64,000 nucleotides of DNA from Thermoanaerobaculum sp964488355 (lineage in GTDB: Bacteria > Acidobacteriota > Thermoanaerobaculia > Thermoanaerobaculales > Thermoanaerobaculaceae), in assembly GCA_964488355.1 (NCBI GenBank), contig CAZAUJ010000001.1:62001-126000 (forward strand), given 5' to 3'. This document shows positions 41,035-51,500 of the stretch, piece after piece; the stretch's first letter is position 1, and each line of letters begins with the position of its first letter. Made by a program: the position numbers and the translations under genes. The notes under the pieces were generated by a model. That model saw only the letters and a program-made list of their open reading frames with translations, did not search any database and was not told where the DNA came from.

Positions 41035-41961
41035 ATGCCGTGGCTGCAAGTGGAGGACTTGGCCATCGCTTTTCCCGGGCCTGCGGGTTTGAGCAGTATG
41101 GTGGATGGGGTGTGGCTGTCGGCGGAAGAGCACCAGCGCCTCGGCGTGCTGGGACCCTCTGGTGGGGGCAAATCCCTTTCTTTGATGAGCCTTTTGGGGC
41201 TGGTGCCACCCCTAGGGCGGGTAATACGCGGCAGCGTGCGCGTAGGCGGCATGGACGTTCTTCGAGCGTCAGAAGCGCAGCTTTGCCTCCTGCGCGGTGG
41301 GGTCTTGGGCTTTCTCTTCCAAGGGCCAGCAAGTGCCTTCAACCCGGTTCTTTCCGTCGGGCGACAGGTGGCAGAGGCGGCTCGTCTCCATGGCGCCACC
41401 TGGGCCGAGGCCAAGGGGCGAGCCTTGGAGCTCTTTTTTCAGGTGGGCTTGCAGCCGCCGGAGGGGTTTTACCGCGCCTATCCCCACCAGCTTTCGGGAG
41501 GCCAGCTGCAAAGGGCCCTGCTGGCAGCGGCGCTAGCTGGTGGGCCGAAAGGCCTGATCCTGGACGAACCCACCTCCGCTTTGGATCCCTTGGCGCGCAA
41601 CGCCTTCCTGCAGCTCCTGGGCGAACTTCAGGAACAGCGGCAGGTAACCGTCGTGCTCGCTTCGCATGACCTGGGGCTGGTAGCCGCAGCTACCGAAACG
41701 GTGGTGGTCTTGGCCGAAGGTGAGACCGTCGAGTTGGGGCCGACAGTGGCTGTGTTTCAGGAACCGTTGCATCCGGCTACGCGTCTTCTTTGCCAGGGGG
41801 AGCAGGGGCGGGCGGGAGGTCCCGGCACCGGCTGCCGCTTTGCCTCCCAGTGCCCCTGGGCCATGGAGCGGTGCCTCCACCTGCGTCCCGCCCTCGCTCC
41901 TGTGGGGGGGAAGCGAAAGGTACGCTGTTTTCTCCATCACGGGGAGGCGGAACGTGGCTGA
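41035..41961 (+). CDS. Oligopeptide-type ABC transporter ATP-binding protein (DppD/OppD-like)
   Basis: 308 residues. Walker A GPSGGGKS, Q-loop FLFQGPASAFNP, signature LSGGQLQ, Walker B LILDEPTSALD, H-loop ASHDLG. The C-terminus has the oligopeptide-transporter cluster, GTGCRFASQCPWAMERCLHLRPAL, whose cysteines bind an Fe-S cluster in some members. The Q-loop segment FNPVLSVGRQ is typical for dipeptide/nickel importers. It overlaps the second ATPase gene by 8 bases. No permease or binding-protein gene is adjacent. Confidence 0.92.
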   Translation: MPWLQVEDLAIAFPGPAGLSSMVDGVWLSAEEHQRLGVLGPSGGGKSLSLMSLLGLVPPLGRVIRGSVRVGGMDVLRASEAQLCLLRGGVLGFLFQGPASAFNPVLSVGRQVAEAARLHGATWAEAKGRALELFFQVGLQPPEGFYRAYPHQLSGGQLQRALLAAALAGGPKGLILDEPTSALDPLARNAFLQLLGELQEQRQVTVVLASHDLGLVAAATETVVVLAEGETVELGPTVAVFQEPLHPATRLLCQGEQGRAGGPGTGCRFASQCPWAMERCLHLRPALAPVGGKRKVRCFLHHGEAERG

Positions 41962-42907
41962 AATTGTGCTGGCGGCGAGGGAGCTGGCGCTCACGTTCCC
42001 GGCTCGCCGTTGGGATGGTGGGGCCCAGGCGGTGACCGCCCTTGCTGGCGTTTCTTTGCAGCTCGGCGAGGGCCAAACACTGGGGATCGTGGGCGCCACC
42101 GGCTCGGGCAAGAGCTCGCTGGTACGCGTGTTGGCCTGCCTTGTGCCGCCAAGCTCCGGGGAGGTTTACTGGGCCGGAACGCGCGTGGATAGCCTAAGCG
42201 AGCGCCACCGGCGCCCGCTGCGCCGGATGGTGCAGGTTCTTTTCCAAGACCCTGGAAGCTCGTTCAACCCTCGGCACAGCGTGGGCTTTGCTCTTCGTGA
42301 AGCGGCCAAGCTGGGGTGGGGCTTGCGGGAGGCCGAGGTTCCTGACGCGGTCGCCGAAGCCTTGCGAGTGGTGGGCTTGCCGCCAACCCAGGACCTCAGC
42401 AAACGGATCTACGAGTACTCCGGTGGGCAGAGGCAGCGGCTCGCCTTGGCCCGCGTGCTGTTGGCCAAGCCTTCCGTGTTGCTGCTGGATGAGCCGGTGG
42501 CAGCCTTGGATGCTCCGTTGCGCCGGCGCTTCGCCAGCGAGCTGCCCCTTCTGGTGCGGCAGAGCGGAGCGGCCGCCGTAGTCGTCACTCACGACTTCGG
42601 TTTGCTGCCGGGTGTGGCGGAGCGGGTTGCTGTGCTGCTTGGGGGCCGCATCGTGGAGGAGGGCCCATGGCAAGCGGTACAAGAAAGCCCACGTCACCCC
42701 TATACCGCCGCGCTGCTGCGGGCAGCTGAAGGGCCGAAGCCGGAGGGCCCCTTTTTGCAGTTGGCGGAGGTGGGTTGCCCCTTCCGCTGCGGTTGTTCGC
42801 GGGCGAGCCAACTCTGCCAGGAGTTGCCGCCGCTGGTGGGCGATGGAGGTCATCGGTGGGCTTGCCACCACCCTTTGCTGAAAACCCCGGAGGCAAAAGA
42901 TTCGTAG
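41954..42907 (+). CDS. Oligopeptide-type ABC transporter ATP-binding protein (DppF/OppF-like)
   Basis: 317 residues. Walker A GATGSGKS, Q-loop VLFQDPGSSFNPRHSV, signature YSGGQRQRLALARVL, Walker B LLLDEPVAALD, H-loop VTHDFG. The C-terminal region (SPRHPYTAALLRA, then a Cys-rich stretch) is that of OppF/DppF. GTG at 41954 follows GGGAGG by six bases and overlaps the stop of the partner ATPase; an upstream open stretch is out of frame with the family. Together they would be the heterodimeric motor of a peptide or nickel importer whose membrane parts are elsewhere. Confidence 0.92.
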   Translation: MAEIVLAARELALTFPARRWDGGAQAVTALAGVSLQLGEGQTLGIVGATGSGKSSLVRVLACLVPPSSGEVYWAGTRVDSLSERHRRPLRRMVQVLFQDPGSSFNPRHSVGFALREAAKLGWGLREAEVPDAVAEALRVVGLPPTQDLSKRIYEYSGGQRQRLALARVLLAKPSVLLLDEPVAALDAPLRRRFASELPLLVRQSGAAAVVVTHDFGLLPGVAERVAVLLGGRIVEEGPWQAVQESPRHPYTAALLRAAEGPKPEGPFLQLAEVGCPFRCGCSRASQLCQELPPLVGDGGHRWACHHPLLKTPEAKDS

Positions 42908-42932
42908 AAGAGCAGCGAGGAGGGAGGTTGAC

Positions 42933-44603
42933 GTGGTGAGAAAGTGTTGGGTTCTCGCGTGGGTCTGTGCGGCTTCCGCATCCCTTTGGGCCGAGCAGAG
43001 TCAAAAAGTGGAAACGGCTCCTGGTTCCCAGGTGCGCGGCCAGCGCTTGGCTCCGGAACGACAGCTGCAGCTCACGTTGCGGGAGGCCACATGGTTGGCG
43101 CTGCAGCACAACATTAACCTGGAAGTTGCCCGCTTGAGCCTCGCTTCCGCTTCGCAGGGAGTGCTGGCAGCCAGCGGCGTTTTCGACCCGTTTGTGCGCG
43201 TTGACCTGAGCGAAAGCTCTTCTAAGTCGCCAGCTACCAACCAGCTAGTTGGTGCACAGGTAAACAAGCAGGACCGACGCAGCTTCAGTCTCAACCTAGG
43301 GGCCTTACTGCCAACCGGTGGACAGGCATCCGTTGGCTGGACCAATAACCGTGTCAAGACCAACTCCACCTTTTATTTCCTCAACCCTTCCTACGCTTCG
43401 GGCTTGTCCTTTTCACTGACCCAACCACTTCTGCGCTCCTTTGGAGCTGACGTGAACCGCGTACGCATCGAAATTGCCCGGGCCAACCGGCAGCTTTCGC
43501 TGTTGGATTTCGAGCGCCTGGTCATCACCACCCTGCAGCAAGTGGAAAGCGCTTACTGGAACCTGGTCTACGCCCGTGAGAACCTGAAAGTCAAGCAGCA
43601 ATCGCTCAAGTTGGCACAGGACCTTCTGGAGCAAACGCGCATTCGCGTGCGGGTTGGCACCTCTGCCCCCATTGACATCGTGCAGTCGGAAGCGACGGTG
43701 GCGGCGCGCGAGCAGGACATCATCTTGGCGGAAAACGCCGTTCAAGCTGCCGCGGACCGTCTCAAAATCCTCTTGGGCTTTGAGGACCCGGCGGACTTTT
43801 TGGCTGAAATTGTACCTATTGACAACCTTCAGGCTCGAGCGGAAGAAGTGGCTTTCGAGAAGGCAGTACAGCAGGCTCTGGAGCGACGCCCGGAGCTGAA
43901 GAGCACGAAAGTGCAAAGCCAAATCAGCCAGCAAAACCTCCTGCTGGCGCGCAGCGGCTTGCTGCCGCAGCTGGATTTGGCGGTAAATTATGGCTTTACT
44001 GGTGTTGGTGGAACCTTCACCCAACGGGATCCGCGCACAGGACAAGTGATTTCCCGCGTTCCTGGCAACTGGGACGATGCCTTGCAGCAAATTTGGGATC
44101 GGGATTACGCCCAGTGGTCGGCAAGCGTGGTGTTTAGCTACTCCCTCGGCAACCATCAGGCGCGCGCTGAGCTGGCGCGGCGGCGCTTCGAGCTAGCGGC
44201 GGCCGAGCAAACGTTGGCAGCTCAGCGGCAGCAAGTGATTGCCGAAGTGCGAGAGGCCGTTCGTAATTTGGAAGCCTCGGCCAAGGCCATTGCTGCGGCA
44301 GTGAAAGCCAGAGAGCTGGCGGAGCGGAATTTGGAGGCGGAGCTGAAGAAGTTCGAAAATGGCATGTCCACCAACTACCAGGTGCTAAAAATCCAGGAGG
44401 ACTTGGCAGCGGCGCAGGTTGCGGAGCTACAGGCCCGTGTGGCGTATCGCCAGTCCCTGGTGGCTTACGAGGTAGCGGTGGGTACCTTATTGGAGAGCGC
44501 CGGGATCCAGCTGGCCGATACGGTGGCCGAGCCGGAAGTGCACACCTACTGGAAGGATATTCCCTGGCTGCAGCTTTCCCGCTGGCAGAAGGAGGAGTCG
44601 TGA
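42933..44603 (+). CDS. TolC-family outer-membrane efflux protein
   Basis: 556 residues with a signal peptide (about 1-21). Two TolC repeats: LREATWLALQHNINLEVARLSLASA near 50-74, long helical stretches, and the second-half ALERRPELKSTKVQSQISQQNLLLARSGLLPQLDL. Forms the trimeric beta-barrel/alpha-tunnel exit duct. It is larger than E. coli TolC because of extended strand regions (about 75-160 and 350-400). GTG at 42933 follows GGAGG. First gene of a five-gene exporter cluster, each gene overlapping or nearly touching the next. Confidence 0.92.
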   Translation: MVRKCWVLAWVCAASASLWAEQSQKVETAPGSQVRGQRLAPERQLQLTLREATWLALQHNINLEVARLSLASASQGVLAASGVFDPFVRVDLSESSSKSPATNQLVGAQVNKQDRRSFSLNLGALLPTGGQASVGWTNNRVKTNSTFYFLNPSYASGLSFSLTQPLLRSFGADVNRVRIEIARANRQLSLLDFERLVITTLQQVESAYWNLVYARENLKVKQQSLKLAQDLLEQTRIRVRVGTSAPIDIVQSEATVAAREQDIILAENAVQAAADRLKILLGFEDPADFLAEIVPIDNLQARAEEVAFEKAVQQALERRPELKSTKVQSQISQQNLLLARSGLLPQLDLAVNYGFTGVGGTFTQRDPRTGQVISRVPGNWDDALQQIWDRDYAQWSASVVFSYSLGNHQARAELARRRFELAAAEQTLAAQRQQVIAEVREAVRNLEASAKAIAAAVKARELAERNLEAELKKFENGMSTNYQVLKIQEDLAAAQVAELQARVAYRQSLVAYEVAVGTLLESAGIQLADTVAEPEVHTYWKDIPWLQLSRWQKEES

Positions 44604-45355
44604 GCGAGGGTGGTGGGCCTCCAATCTCGCCGTCGCCCGAACAGCCGGTGGGCGAGCTGTCGTCGGCAGCGCTAGGGCGCCTTGCCCGCCTGTTCTGGGA
44701 ACCAGCCAAAGTTTTCGACGAGCTTGCTGCCAAGCCTACCTTCGTGCTCGTACTTCTCGCTCAGGTCTTGTTGGTGCTGGCGGTGCAGTGGGTTCTGGTT
44801 CCCCGCATCGACATGGAAGCCACCATCGTGGCCAACCTTGGGGAGCGCGCACGCCAAATTCCGCCAGAGCAGCTGGAGGAGCACGTACGCAACGCGGCCA
44901 AGCTGCAAAAGGTGGGCGTCTTCATCGCACCGGCCGGTGCCCTGGCGGTGTTGGCCCTGCTCGCCGGGCTGTATTTCCTGAGCTTGCGAGTCGTGGGAGC
45001 GAGTTGCGAATTCCCACCTGTGTTTTCTGCCATTGCCCACGCCTCGTGGCCGCCTTCTCTGGTTCATTCAGCACTCTTGGCCTGGGTAGCCGAGCGATTG
45101 ACCACCTTTTCCGCCCAGCAGATCCCCAAGCTCGTCCGTTCGAACTTGGCAGCATTTTTGCCCGATGTTGCCTCACCGGTTTTGCGAGGCATCGGCAGCG
45201 TGTTGGACGTTTTCAATGTGTGGTACTGGATCTTGCTGGTCTTGGCGCTGGTGCGCGTGGGACGGGTGAGAAAGGGACAGGCTGTCGGTATTGTGGCCGT
45301 TTGGTGGGGTTTGTGGAGCGCGGTGCAGGTGGTCGCCGCGTACCTGAGAGGCTAA
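44600..45355 (+). CDS. YIP1-family integral membrane protein
   Basis: 251 residues. A soluble N-terminus (about 1-45) containing FWEPAKVFDELAAKPTFVLVLL, the hallmark of bacterial YIP1 proteins, then about five membrane segments (45-67, 110-132, 150-175, 205-225, 230-248). Bacterial YIP1 proteins have no settled function. It is unusual here because it sits inside an exporter operon: GTG at 44600 overlaps the TolC stop (GTGA), and the adaptor gene follows one base after its stop, so it is co-translated with the efflux genes. Confidence 0.8.
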   Translation: MSEGGGPPISPSPEQPVGELSSAALGRLARLFWEPAKVFDELAAKPTFVLVLLAQVLLVLAVQWVLVPRIDMEATIVANLGERARQIPPEQLEEHVRNAAKLQKVGVFIAPAGALAVLALLAGLYFLSLRVVGASCEFPPVFSAIAHASWPPSLVHSALLAWVAERLTTFSAQQIPKLVRSNLAAFLPDVASPVLRGIGSVLDVFNVWYWILLVLALVRVGRVRKGQAVGIVAVWWGLWSAVQVVAAYLRG

Positions 45356-45356
45356 G

Positions 45357-46565
45357 ATGAAAAAAGCACTCGTAGCAGGGGCAGTTCTGGCGGTGCTGGC
45401 GGCGGTGGTGATTGTCTCGTTGCGGGGAAACGGGGGCCAGGGTCCGGCGGTGGAAACTAGCGTAGTGGCTCGCCGGACCATCGTAGCCCGAGTAAAAGCG
45501 TCCGGAAATATCAGCCCTCGGAAAAAAGTGGAAATCCAGTCTAAAGTCATCGGTGAGATCGTGGCCTTGCCTTTTCACGAGGGCGATCGCGTCAAAGCGG
45601 GAGACGTGGTGGTCGAAATCGAGAAGAAGCTCTACCAAGCTGCCTGCGATCAGGCCAAGGCAGCTTTGGAGCAAGCCCGTGTGCAGCTGGAGCGGGCCCA
45701 AGCGGAGCTGGCCAACGCGGAGCTGCAGGCGGCGCGGACCGAGCGGCTGTTTGCCGAGGGCGTGGTTTCCGAGCAGGTACGGGACCAGGCACGGCTGACT
45801 CTGGAACAGGCCCGTGTGGCGGTGAGGGCCCAGGAGCGCGCCATCGAGCAGGCCAACTTTGCCTACCGGCGGGCCTTGGAGGACCTGGACCGCACCACCA
45901 TTCGCTCACCCATGGACGGCGTGGTCATTGCTCGTCGGGTGGAAGTGGGCGAAACGGCCATCATGGGCACCACCAATTTCCCGGGCTCGGTGCTGCTCGT
46001 CATCGGCGATCTTTCCGAGCTCGTGGCGGAGATAGAGGTCCCTGAACGGGACGTGGTGCAGCTGGCCCTTGGCCAGGAAGCGATGGTGAAAGTGGACGCG
46101 GTTCCAGGCGAGGTTTTTTCCGGCAAGGTAGTGGAGATTGCCTCCTCCGGCAACAAGCTGGGTGACGTGGTGAAGTTCAAGGTGAAGGTGGCCTTGGACC
46201 ACCCCGAGCCGCGCTTGCGGCCGGAAATGACGGCCAAGGTTGAAATCGTCACGCGCCGAGCGGAAAACGCTCTTTCTGTGCCGCAACAGGCAGTGCAGAC
46301 CCGTTTCTTGGATGCCGACGGAAAGGAAGTTTTTGGCAAGACCACGCCCACAGAGGAACAAGTGGTCTACCTGTACAACTCCGGTCGCGCTCGAAGGCAG
46401 AGTGTCAGGACCGGTGTGCAGGATGAGCTGTACGTGGAGATCGTCGAGGGCATAGCGGAAGGGGAAAAGGCCATCACCGGGCCTTACAAAGTGCTGCGCA
46501 CCTTGAAGGACGGGGATCGGGTGCAGGAAGCCAAGGAGAAGAAGGGCAGCAAGGGGAGGACGTGA
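45357..46565 (+). CDS. Periplasmic adaptor (membrane fusion protein) of an ABC exporter
   Basis: 402 residues. N-terminal membrane anchor at 4-22, lipoyl half GNISPRKKVEIQSKVIGEIVALPFHEGDRVKAGDVV, a long alpha-hairpin (about 85-170, rich in Ala, Glu, Gln and Arg), second lipoyl half TTIRSPMDGVVIARRVEVGE, then beta-barrel and membrane-proximal domains. Family RND/MacA-type. It would bridge the FtsX-type permease and the TolC-like channel encoded in the same cluster. The C-terminal last 20 residues are Lys-rich. Confidence 0.93.
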   Translation: MKKALVAGAVLAVLAAVVIVSLRGNGGQGPAVETSVVARRTIVARVKASGNISPRKKVEIQSKVIGEIVALPFHEGDRVKAGDVVVEIEKKLYQAACDQAKAALEQARVQLERAQAELANAELQAARTERLFAEGVVSEQVRDQARLTLEQARVAVRAQERAIEQANFAYRRALEDLDRTTIRSPMDGVVIARRVEVGETAIMGTTNFPGSVLLVIGDLSELVAEIEVPERDVVQLALGQEAMVKVDAVPGEVFSGKVVEIASSGNKLGDVVKFKVKVALDHPEPRLRPEMTAKVEIVTRRAENALSVPQQAVQTRFLDADGKEVFGKTTPTEEQVVYLYNSGRARRQSVRTGVQDELYVEIVEGIAEGEKAITGPYKVLRTLKDGDRVQEAKEKKGSKGRT

Positions 46566-46566
46566 G

Positions 46567-47247
46567 GTGCTCATCGAGCTTGCCGATGTGGTGAAGGTGT
46601 ACGACATGGGGGCGGTGGCCGTGCGGGCCCTGGATGGAATCACGCTGGCCATCGACAAGGGCGAGTACGTGGCCATCATGGGGCCCTCGGGCTCGGGTAA
46701 GTCCACCCTGATGAATATCATCGGGTGCCTGGACACGCCCACGTCGGGAAGCTACCGGCTGGCAAACCGGGCGGTAAACGAGCTTTCCGATGACGAGCTC
46801 GCGCAGATCCGTAACCAAGCGGTTGGTTTTGTCTTTCAGACCTTCAACCTTCTGCCACGGGCCACCGCCTTGGAAAACGTGGAGGTTCCCCTGATCTATG
46901 CCGGCGTTCCTCGACGTGAGCGCCATCGGCGGGCCAGGGAGCTCCTGGAGCGTGTGGGCCTGGGGGACCGAATCCACCACCAACCCAACGAGCTCTCCGG
47001 CGGACAGCGGCAACGGGTGGCCATTGCCCGTGCGCTAGTGAACAACCCCTCGCTGCTTTTGGCCGACGAACCCACCGGTAACTTGGACTCCCGCACCGGC
47101 GCGGAAATCATGGAGCTTTTCGACCGCCTCAACCAGGAAGGGCATACAATTGTTCTGGTGACTCACGAGGAAGATATTGCCGCCCACGCGCGCCGCATCG
47201 TGCGCCTGCGGGATGGGAAAATCCTCGAGGACGGGCGCAAAGGCTAA
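46567..47247 (+). CDS. ABC exporter ATP-binding protein (MacB/LolD-type)
   Basis: 226 residues. Walker A GPSGSGKST at 39-47, Q-loop FVFQTFNLLPR, signature LSGGQRQRVAIARAL, Walker B LLADEPTGNLD, H-loop VTHEED. The LLADEPTGNLDS sequence is typical of LolD/MacB. Start GTG at 46567 with GGGGAGG seven bases upstream. Stop overlaps the permease ATG (TAATG). Energises the permease encoded next. Confidence 0.95.
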   Translation: MLIELADVVKVYDMGAVAVRALDGITLAIDKGEYVAIMGPSGSGKSTLMNIIGCLDTPTSGSYRLANRAVNELSDDELAQIRNQAVGFVFQTFNLLPRATALENVEVPLIYAGVPRRERHRRARELLERVGLGDRIHHQPNELSGGQRQRVAIARALVNNPSLLLADEPTGNLDSRTGAEIMELFDRLNQEGHTIVLVTHEEDIAAHARRIVRLRDGKILEDGRKG

Positions 47248-48461
47248 TGTTTTTCGAAAGCCTGCGCATGGCCCTTCGATCTATCGCGGCTCACAAGCTG
47301 CGCTCGATTTTGACCACCCTCGGCATCATCATCGGCGTGGCCGCGGTCATCGGTGTGGTCTCCATCGTCCAGGGCTTGAACTTTTGGATCGCGGGCCAGC
47401 TGGAGGGTGTGGGCGCCACCTACATCATGGCCTTCCCCGAGCAGGACCCCAACAACCCCGACATTGCCGGGCGCGAGGTGAAGCTGACCTACGAGGATGG
47501 GTTGGCCATCTTGGAACAGGTGCCTGAAATCGTGGCTTTTACGCCAATTTTTTTCCAGGGCGAGCGTGTGCGGTTTGCCAAGCGCACCTCCACGCCCTTT
47601 CTTCTCGGTGTAGGTCCCAGCTATCAAGAGGTGGTCAACCACTGGGTAGTCTCGGGCCGTTTCTTTTCGCCCTTAGACTTTGCCAATCAGGCGCGCGTTT
47701 GTCTCGTGGGCAAGAAGCTCCTGGAGGACCTGGCGATTGCTGGGGAGCCGCTTGGCACCGACATCGAAATTGGCAAGGTGCTGTTTACCATCATTGGGGT
47801 GATGGAGGAAAAGGGTCAGTTCCTGGGACAGGACCGGGACCGCCTGGTGATCATTCCTTTTTCCACCGCCAGGGAAATTTACGGCGAAAACGCCATGAAG
47901 CAAATTCGCTTGGATTTTAAAGCCCGATCCCCGGAGGAGGTGGAGCGCGCAAAGGACCTCATGACCGAAGTGCTGCGCCGTCGGCACGGGCTTTCCGGCG
48001 ATCAGGGCAACGATTTCCGCATCCTCTTGCAGGAAGAACTGCGCAAGACTACCTCCACCATTTTGGGTGGCATTACCCAGGTGGTGGCGGCAGTGGTGGG
48101 CATCGCCTTGCTGGTAGGTGGTATTGGCATTATGAACATAATGCTGGTTTCCGTCACCGAGCGCACGCGCGAGATTGGCGTGCGAAAGGCGGTGGGGGCG
48201 CGGCGGCGCGATATCTTGCTGCAGTTCCTCATTGAGGCGGTGCTCCTGTCTGCCATCGGCGGCATCATCGGCATCGCCTTCGGGTACCTCTTGGGCGTTC
48301 TGGGTGCCAAGGCGATCCCCGGCTTTCCCGCCGCCCATGTCCCCCTCTGGGCGGTACTGCTTGGACTGGGCTTTTCTTCTGCCGTGGGGATCTTTTTCGG
48401 CATTTACCCGGCATCCAAGGCAGCAGGCCTAAATCCGATTGAGGCTCTGCGGTACGAGTGA
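47247..48461 (+). CDS. ABC exporter permease (MacB/FtsX-type)
   Basis: 404 residues. Membrane helix near 18-42 (KLRSILTTLGIIIGVAAVIGVVSI), periplasmic MacB-type core domain (about 50-270), then three membrane helices; the conserved turn VTERTREIGVRKAVGARRRDI lies after helix 2 and NPIEALRYE closes the C-terminus. It is a paralogue of the permease at 2073-3299, with the same start and end motifs. With its neighbours it forms a complete tripartite ABC exporter. Substrate unknown. Confidence 0.94.
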   Translation: MFFESLRMALRSIAAHKLRSILTTLGIIIGVAAVIGVVSIVQGLNFWIAGQLEGVGATYIMAFPEQDPNNPDIAGREVKLTYEDGLAILEQVPEIVAFTPIFFQGERVRFAKRTSTPFLLGVGPSYQEVVNHWVVSGRFFSPLDFANQARVCLVGKKLLEDLAIAGEPLGTDIEIGKVLFTIIGVMEEKGQFLGQDRDRLVIIPFSTAREIYGENAMKQIRLDFKARSPEEVERAKDLMTEVLRRRHGLSGDQGNDFRILLQEELRKTTSTILGGITQVVAAVVGIALLVGGIGIMNIMLVSVTERTREIGVRKAVGARRRDILLQFLIEAVLLSAIGGIIGIAFGYLLGVLGAKAIPGFPAAHVPLWAVLLGLGFSSAVGIFFGIYPASKAAGLNPIEALRYE

Positions 48462-48555
48462 GCACGGCTGACCACCAGGCGCAACCGCTAACGCGAGCGA
48501 ACTGGCGTGCACGTCAACGTGGTCTTGGGTGGTTGGCGAGTTCGCCGCACGCGTC

Positions 48556-51500
48556 TTACTGGGCAACGCGGCCGGCTGGGCCGGAGACCTCGGGGCTGCT
48601 ATGCCCGTGGGTGGTGGCCGAGCCGCGAGTCCTAAGGAACGAAAAGGTCTTGGCGAGGCGGTCCTGCAGCGCCCCCATGTAGGTGTAAACCACCGGCGTG
48701 ACAAAAAGGGTTAACAGCTGAGAAAACAGCAGCCCTCCCACCACCGCCAGGCCCAGGGGGCGGCGAGCCTCAGCCCCTGCACCGTAACCCACGGCAATGG
48801 GTAAGGTGCCGAAGAGCGCCGCCATGGTGGTCATCATGATGGGCCGGAAGCGCACGATGCACGCGTCGAAGATGGCTTGCAGCCGGTCAAGGCCTTGCCT
48901 TTGCGCCTCTAAGGCGAAATCCACCATGATGATGCCGTTTTTCTTGACCAGGCCCACCAGCATGATCACCCCGACGAAGGCGTAAACGTTGAGCTCGCTG
49001 CCAAAGAGCATGAGGGTTACCAGCGCTCCCACGGCGGCCAGTGGCAAAGCGGACAAGATGGTGAAGGGGTGGATAAAGCTTTCATAAAGGATGCCCAAAA
49101 CCAGGTAAATCACCAGGATGGCCATGACCAAAAGCAAGCCCAGGCCGGCCATGGAGCTTCGGAAAGCCTGTGCCAAGCCTTGAAAGCTGGTGGTGACGGT
49201 GGCGGGTAGGGTTTGGCGCGCCACCTCCTGGACGGCGGCCACCGCGTGTCCCAGGGCCACACCCGGAGCCAAGTTAAAGGAAACGGTGACGGCCGGCAAT
49301 TGGCCCGCATGGTTGACAGACAACGGACCCAGCTCTCGCTTGAGCCGGGCAACGCTTTCTAGGGGCACCAGCTGACCCCTTCGGCTGCGCACGTACACCA
49401 GGCTCAACGCCCGAGGATCCCGCTGAAACTCGGGCAAAACCTCCAGGAGCACGCGGTACTGGTTGGTAGGAGCGTAAATGGTGGATATCTGCCGTGGGCC
49501 AAAGGCGGCGTAAAGAGCGTCCTCGATGGCTTCGGCGGTAACACCGAAACTGGTGGCGCGGTCGCGGTCAATCTCAACGGTAATTTGCGGGTTTTTCAAC
49601 CGCAGGTCGGAAGTCACATCCACCAGCTGGGGCACGGCTCGCAGTTTTTCCTCGAACTCTGGCGCCACCCGGTAGAGCAGTTCCGTATCCGGGCTCTGCA
49701 AGGTGAGCTGGTACTGGGACTGGGTGGGTCGGCCGCTGAGGTTGATGGGGGGCGGAACCTGCAAAAAGGCACGGATCCCAGGCACCTGCGCCAACTTGGG
49801 CCGGAGCCTAGCCAAGACGGTAAATGCGTCCTCCCGCTCTTTTCGGTCCTTAAGGCGAATGAACAGCACGCCCGTATTGGGCGCGGCAAGGCCCCCGCGT
49901 CCCACGCTGGACATAAAGCCCTCCACCGCGGGGTCGGCCTTAACCACCTGAGCCAGGGCTTGCTGGTGGGCACTCATGGCTTCGAAGGAAATGCCCTCAT
50001 TGGCTTCGGTAAAGCCGAAGAGTTGGCCCGTGTCCTCCAACGGGAGGAAGCCCTTGGGTATGCGCACAAGCAACCACACGGCAGCCAGGGAGACGAGCAC
50101 GGTGGCGCCCAAAACGTGCGGGCGGTGGCTCAGGGACCAGGCCAAGCCTTTCTCGTAAAGGGCCAGCATGCGCGCGAATAACCGTTCGCTGGCCTGGTGC
50201 CAGCCCTGCTCGCGGTTTGCCGGCAGCAAGAACCGGCTGCTCATCATGGGGGTGAGCGAAAGAGATACGAAGCCGGAAATGAGCACGGCCACACCGATGG
50301 TCACCGCGAACTCGCGGAAAAGCCGGCCAACGATGCCACCGAGAAAAAGTACGGGGATGAAGACCGCGGCCAAGGAAAGGGTCATGGAGACGATGGTGAA
50401 CCCCACCTCCGCGGAGCCGTCCAAGGCGGCCTGCCACGGGCTCTTGCCCATTTCCATGTGCCGCACGATGTTTTCCAACATGACGATGGCGTCGTCCACG
50501 ACGAAGCCCACCGACAGGGTCAAGGCCATTAACGACAGGTTGTCCAAGGAAAAGCCGAGGAGGTACATCACGGCAAAGGTACCTACGATGGAAAGGGGCA
50601 TGGCCAAGGAGGGGATAAGGGTGGCGGAAGCGTTGCGCAGGAACAGGAAGATCACCACCACCACCAGAAACAACGTGAACAAAAGGGTGAACTGCACGTC
50701 GCGCACCGAAGCGCGAATGGACTCGGAGCGGTCAAAGACCACATGCAGGCTTACGGAAGCGGGAAGCTGCTGGCGAAACTTGGGGAGCAGCTGGCGGACG
50801 GCTCCCGCCACAGCTACCGTGTTGGTGCCCGGTTGCTTCTGGATGGCCAATACCACCGCGCGCGAGTCCACGAACCAGGCGGCCGTCTTGTCGTTTTCCA
50901 CGCTGTCGAGTACTCGTCCCAGGGCCTCCAAACGGATGGGGCGGCCGTCGCGGTACGCAACGATCAGAGGGCGGTAGGCCTCGGCGGTGTACAGCTGCCC
51001 GCGAGCTTGCACGGTAAAAGCCTTGGAGGCGCCCCAGAGGGTGCCGGCGGGAAGGTTCACGTTGGCTTGCCGCACCGCCTGCGCCACCTCGTCCAAGCCC
51101 AAGCCAAAGGCCTGCAGCTTGGTGGGGTCCACCTGCACCCGCACAGCGTACTTTTGGGCACCGTACACTTGGACCTGCGCCACCCCAGAAACCATGGAAA
51201 TTTGCTGCGCCAGCATGGTTTCCGCGTACTCGTCGAGGGCGTACAAGGGCAGGGTAGGGGAGGTAAGGGCCACATAGAGGATGGGCTGGTCGGCGGGGTT
51301 GACCTTGCGGTAGATGGGTGGCGAAGGCATATCCTGGGGCAGCTGCCGTACCGCGCGGGCGATGGCCGCCTGCACGTCCTGAGCTGCCGCATCCAGGTTC
51401 CGATCCAAAGCAAACTGCAGAGAAATATTGGTGTTGCCCAGAAAGTTGGTTGAGGTCATGGCCTCCAAGCCGGAGATGGTGGAAAACTCCCGTTCAAGCG

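Noticed and set aside
50168..50977. Plus-strand open frame of 269 codons opposite the RND transporter
   Set aside because: Antisense to a conserved transporter; the Thr/Arg/Lys/Met-rich translation shows no domain.
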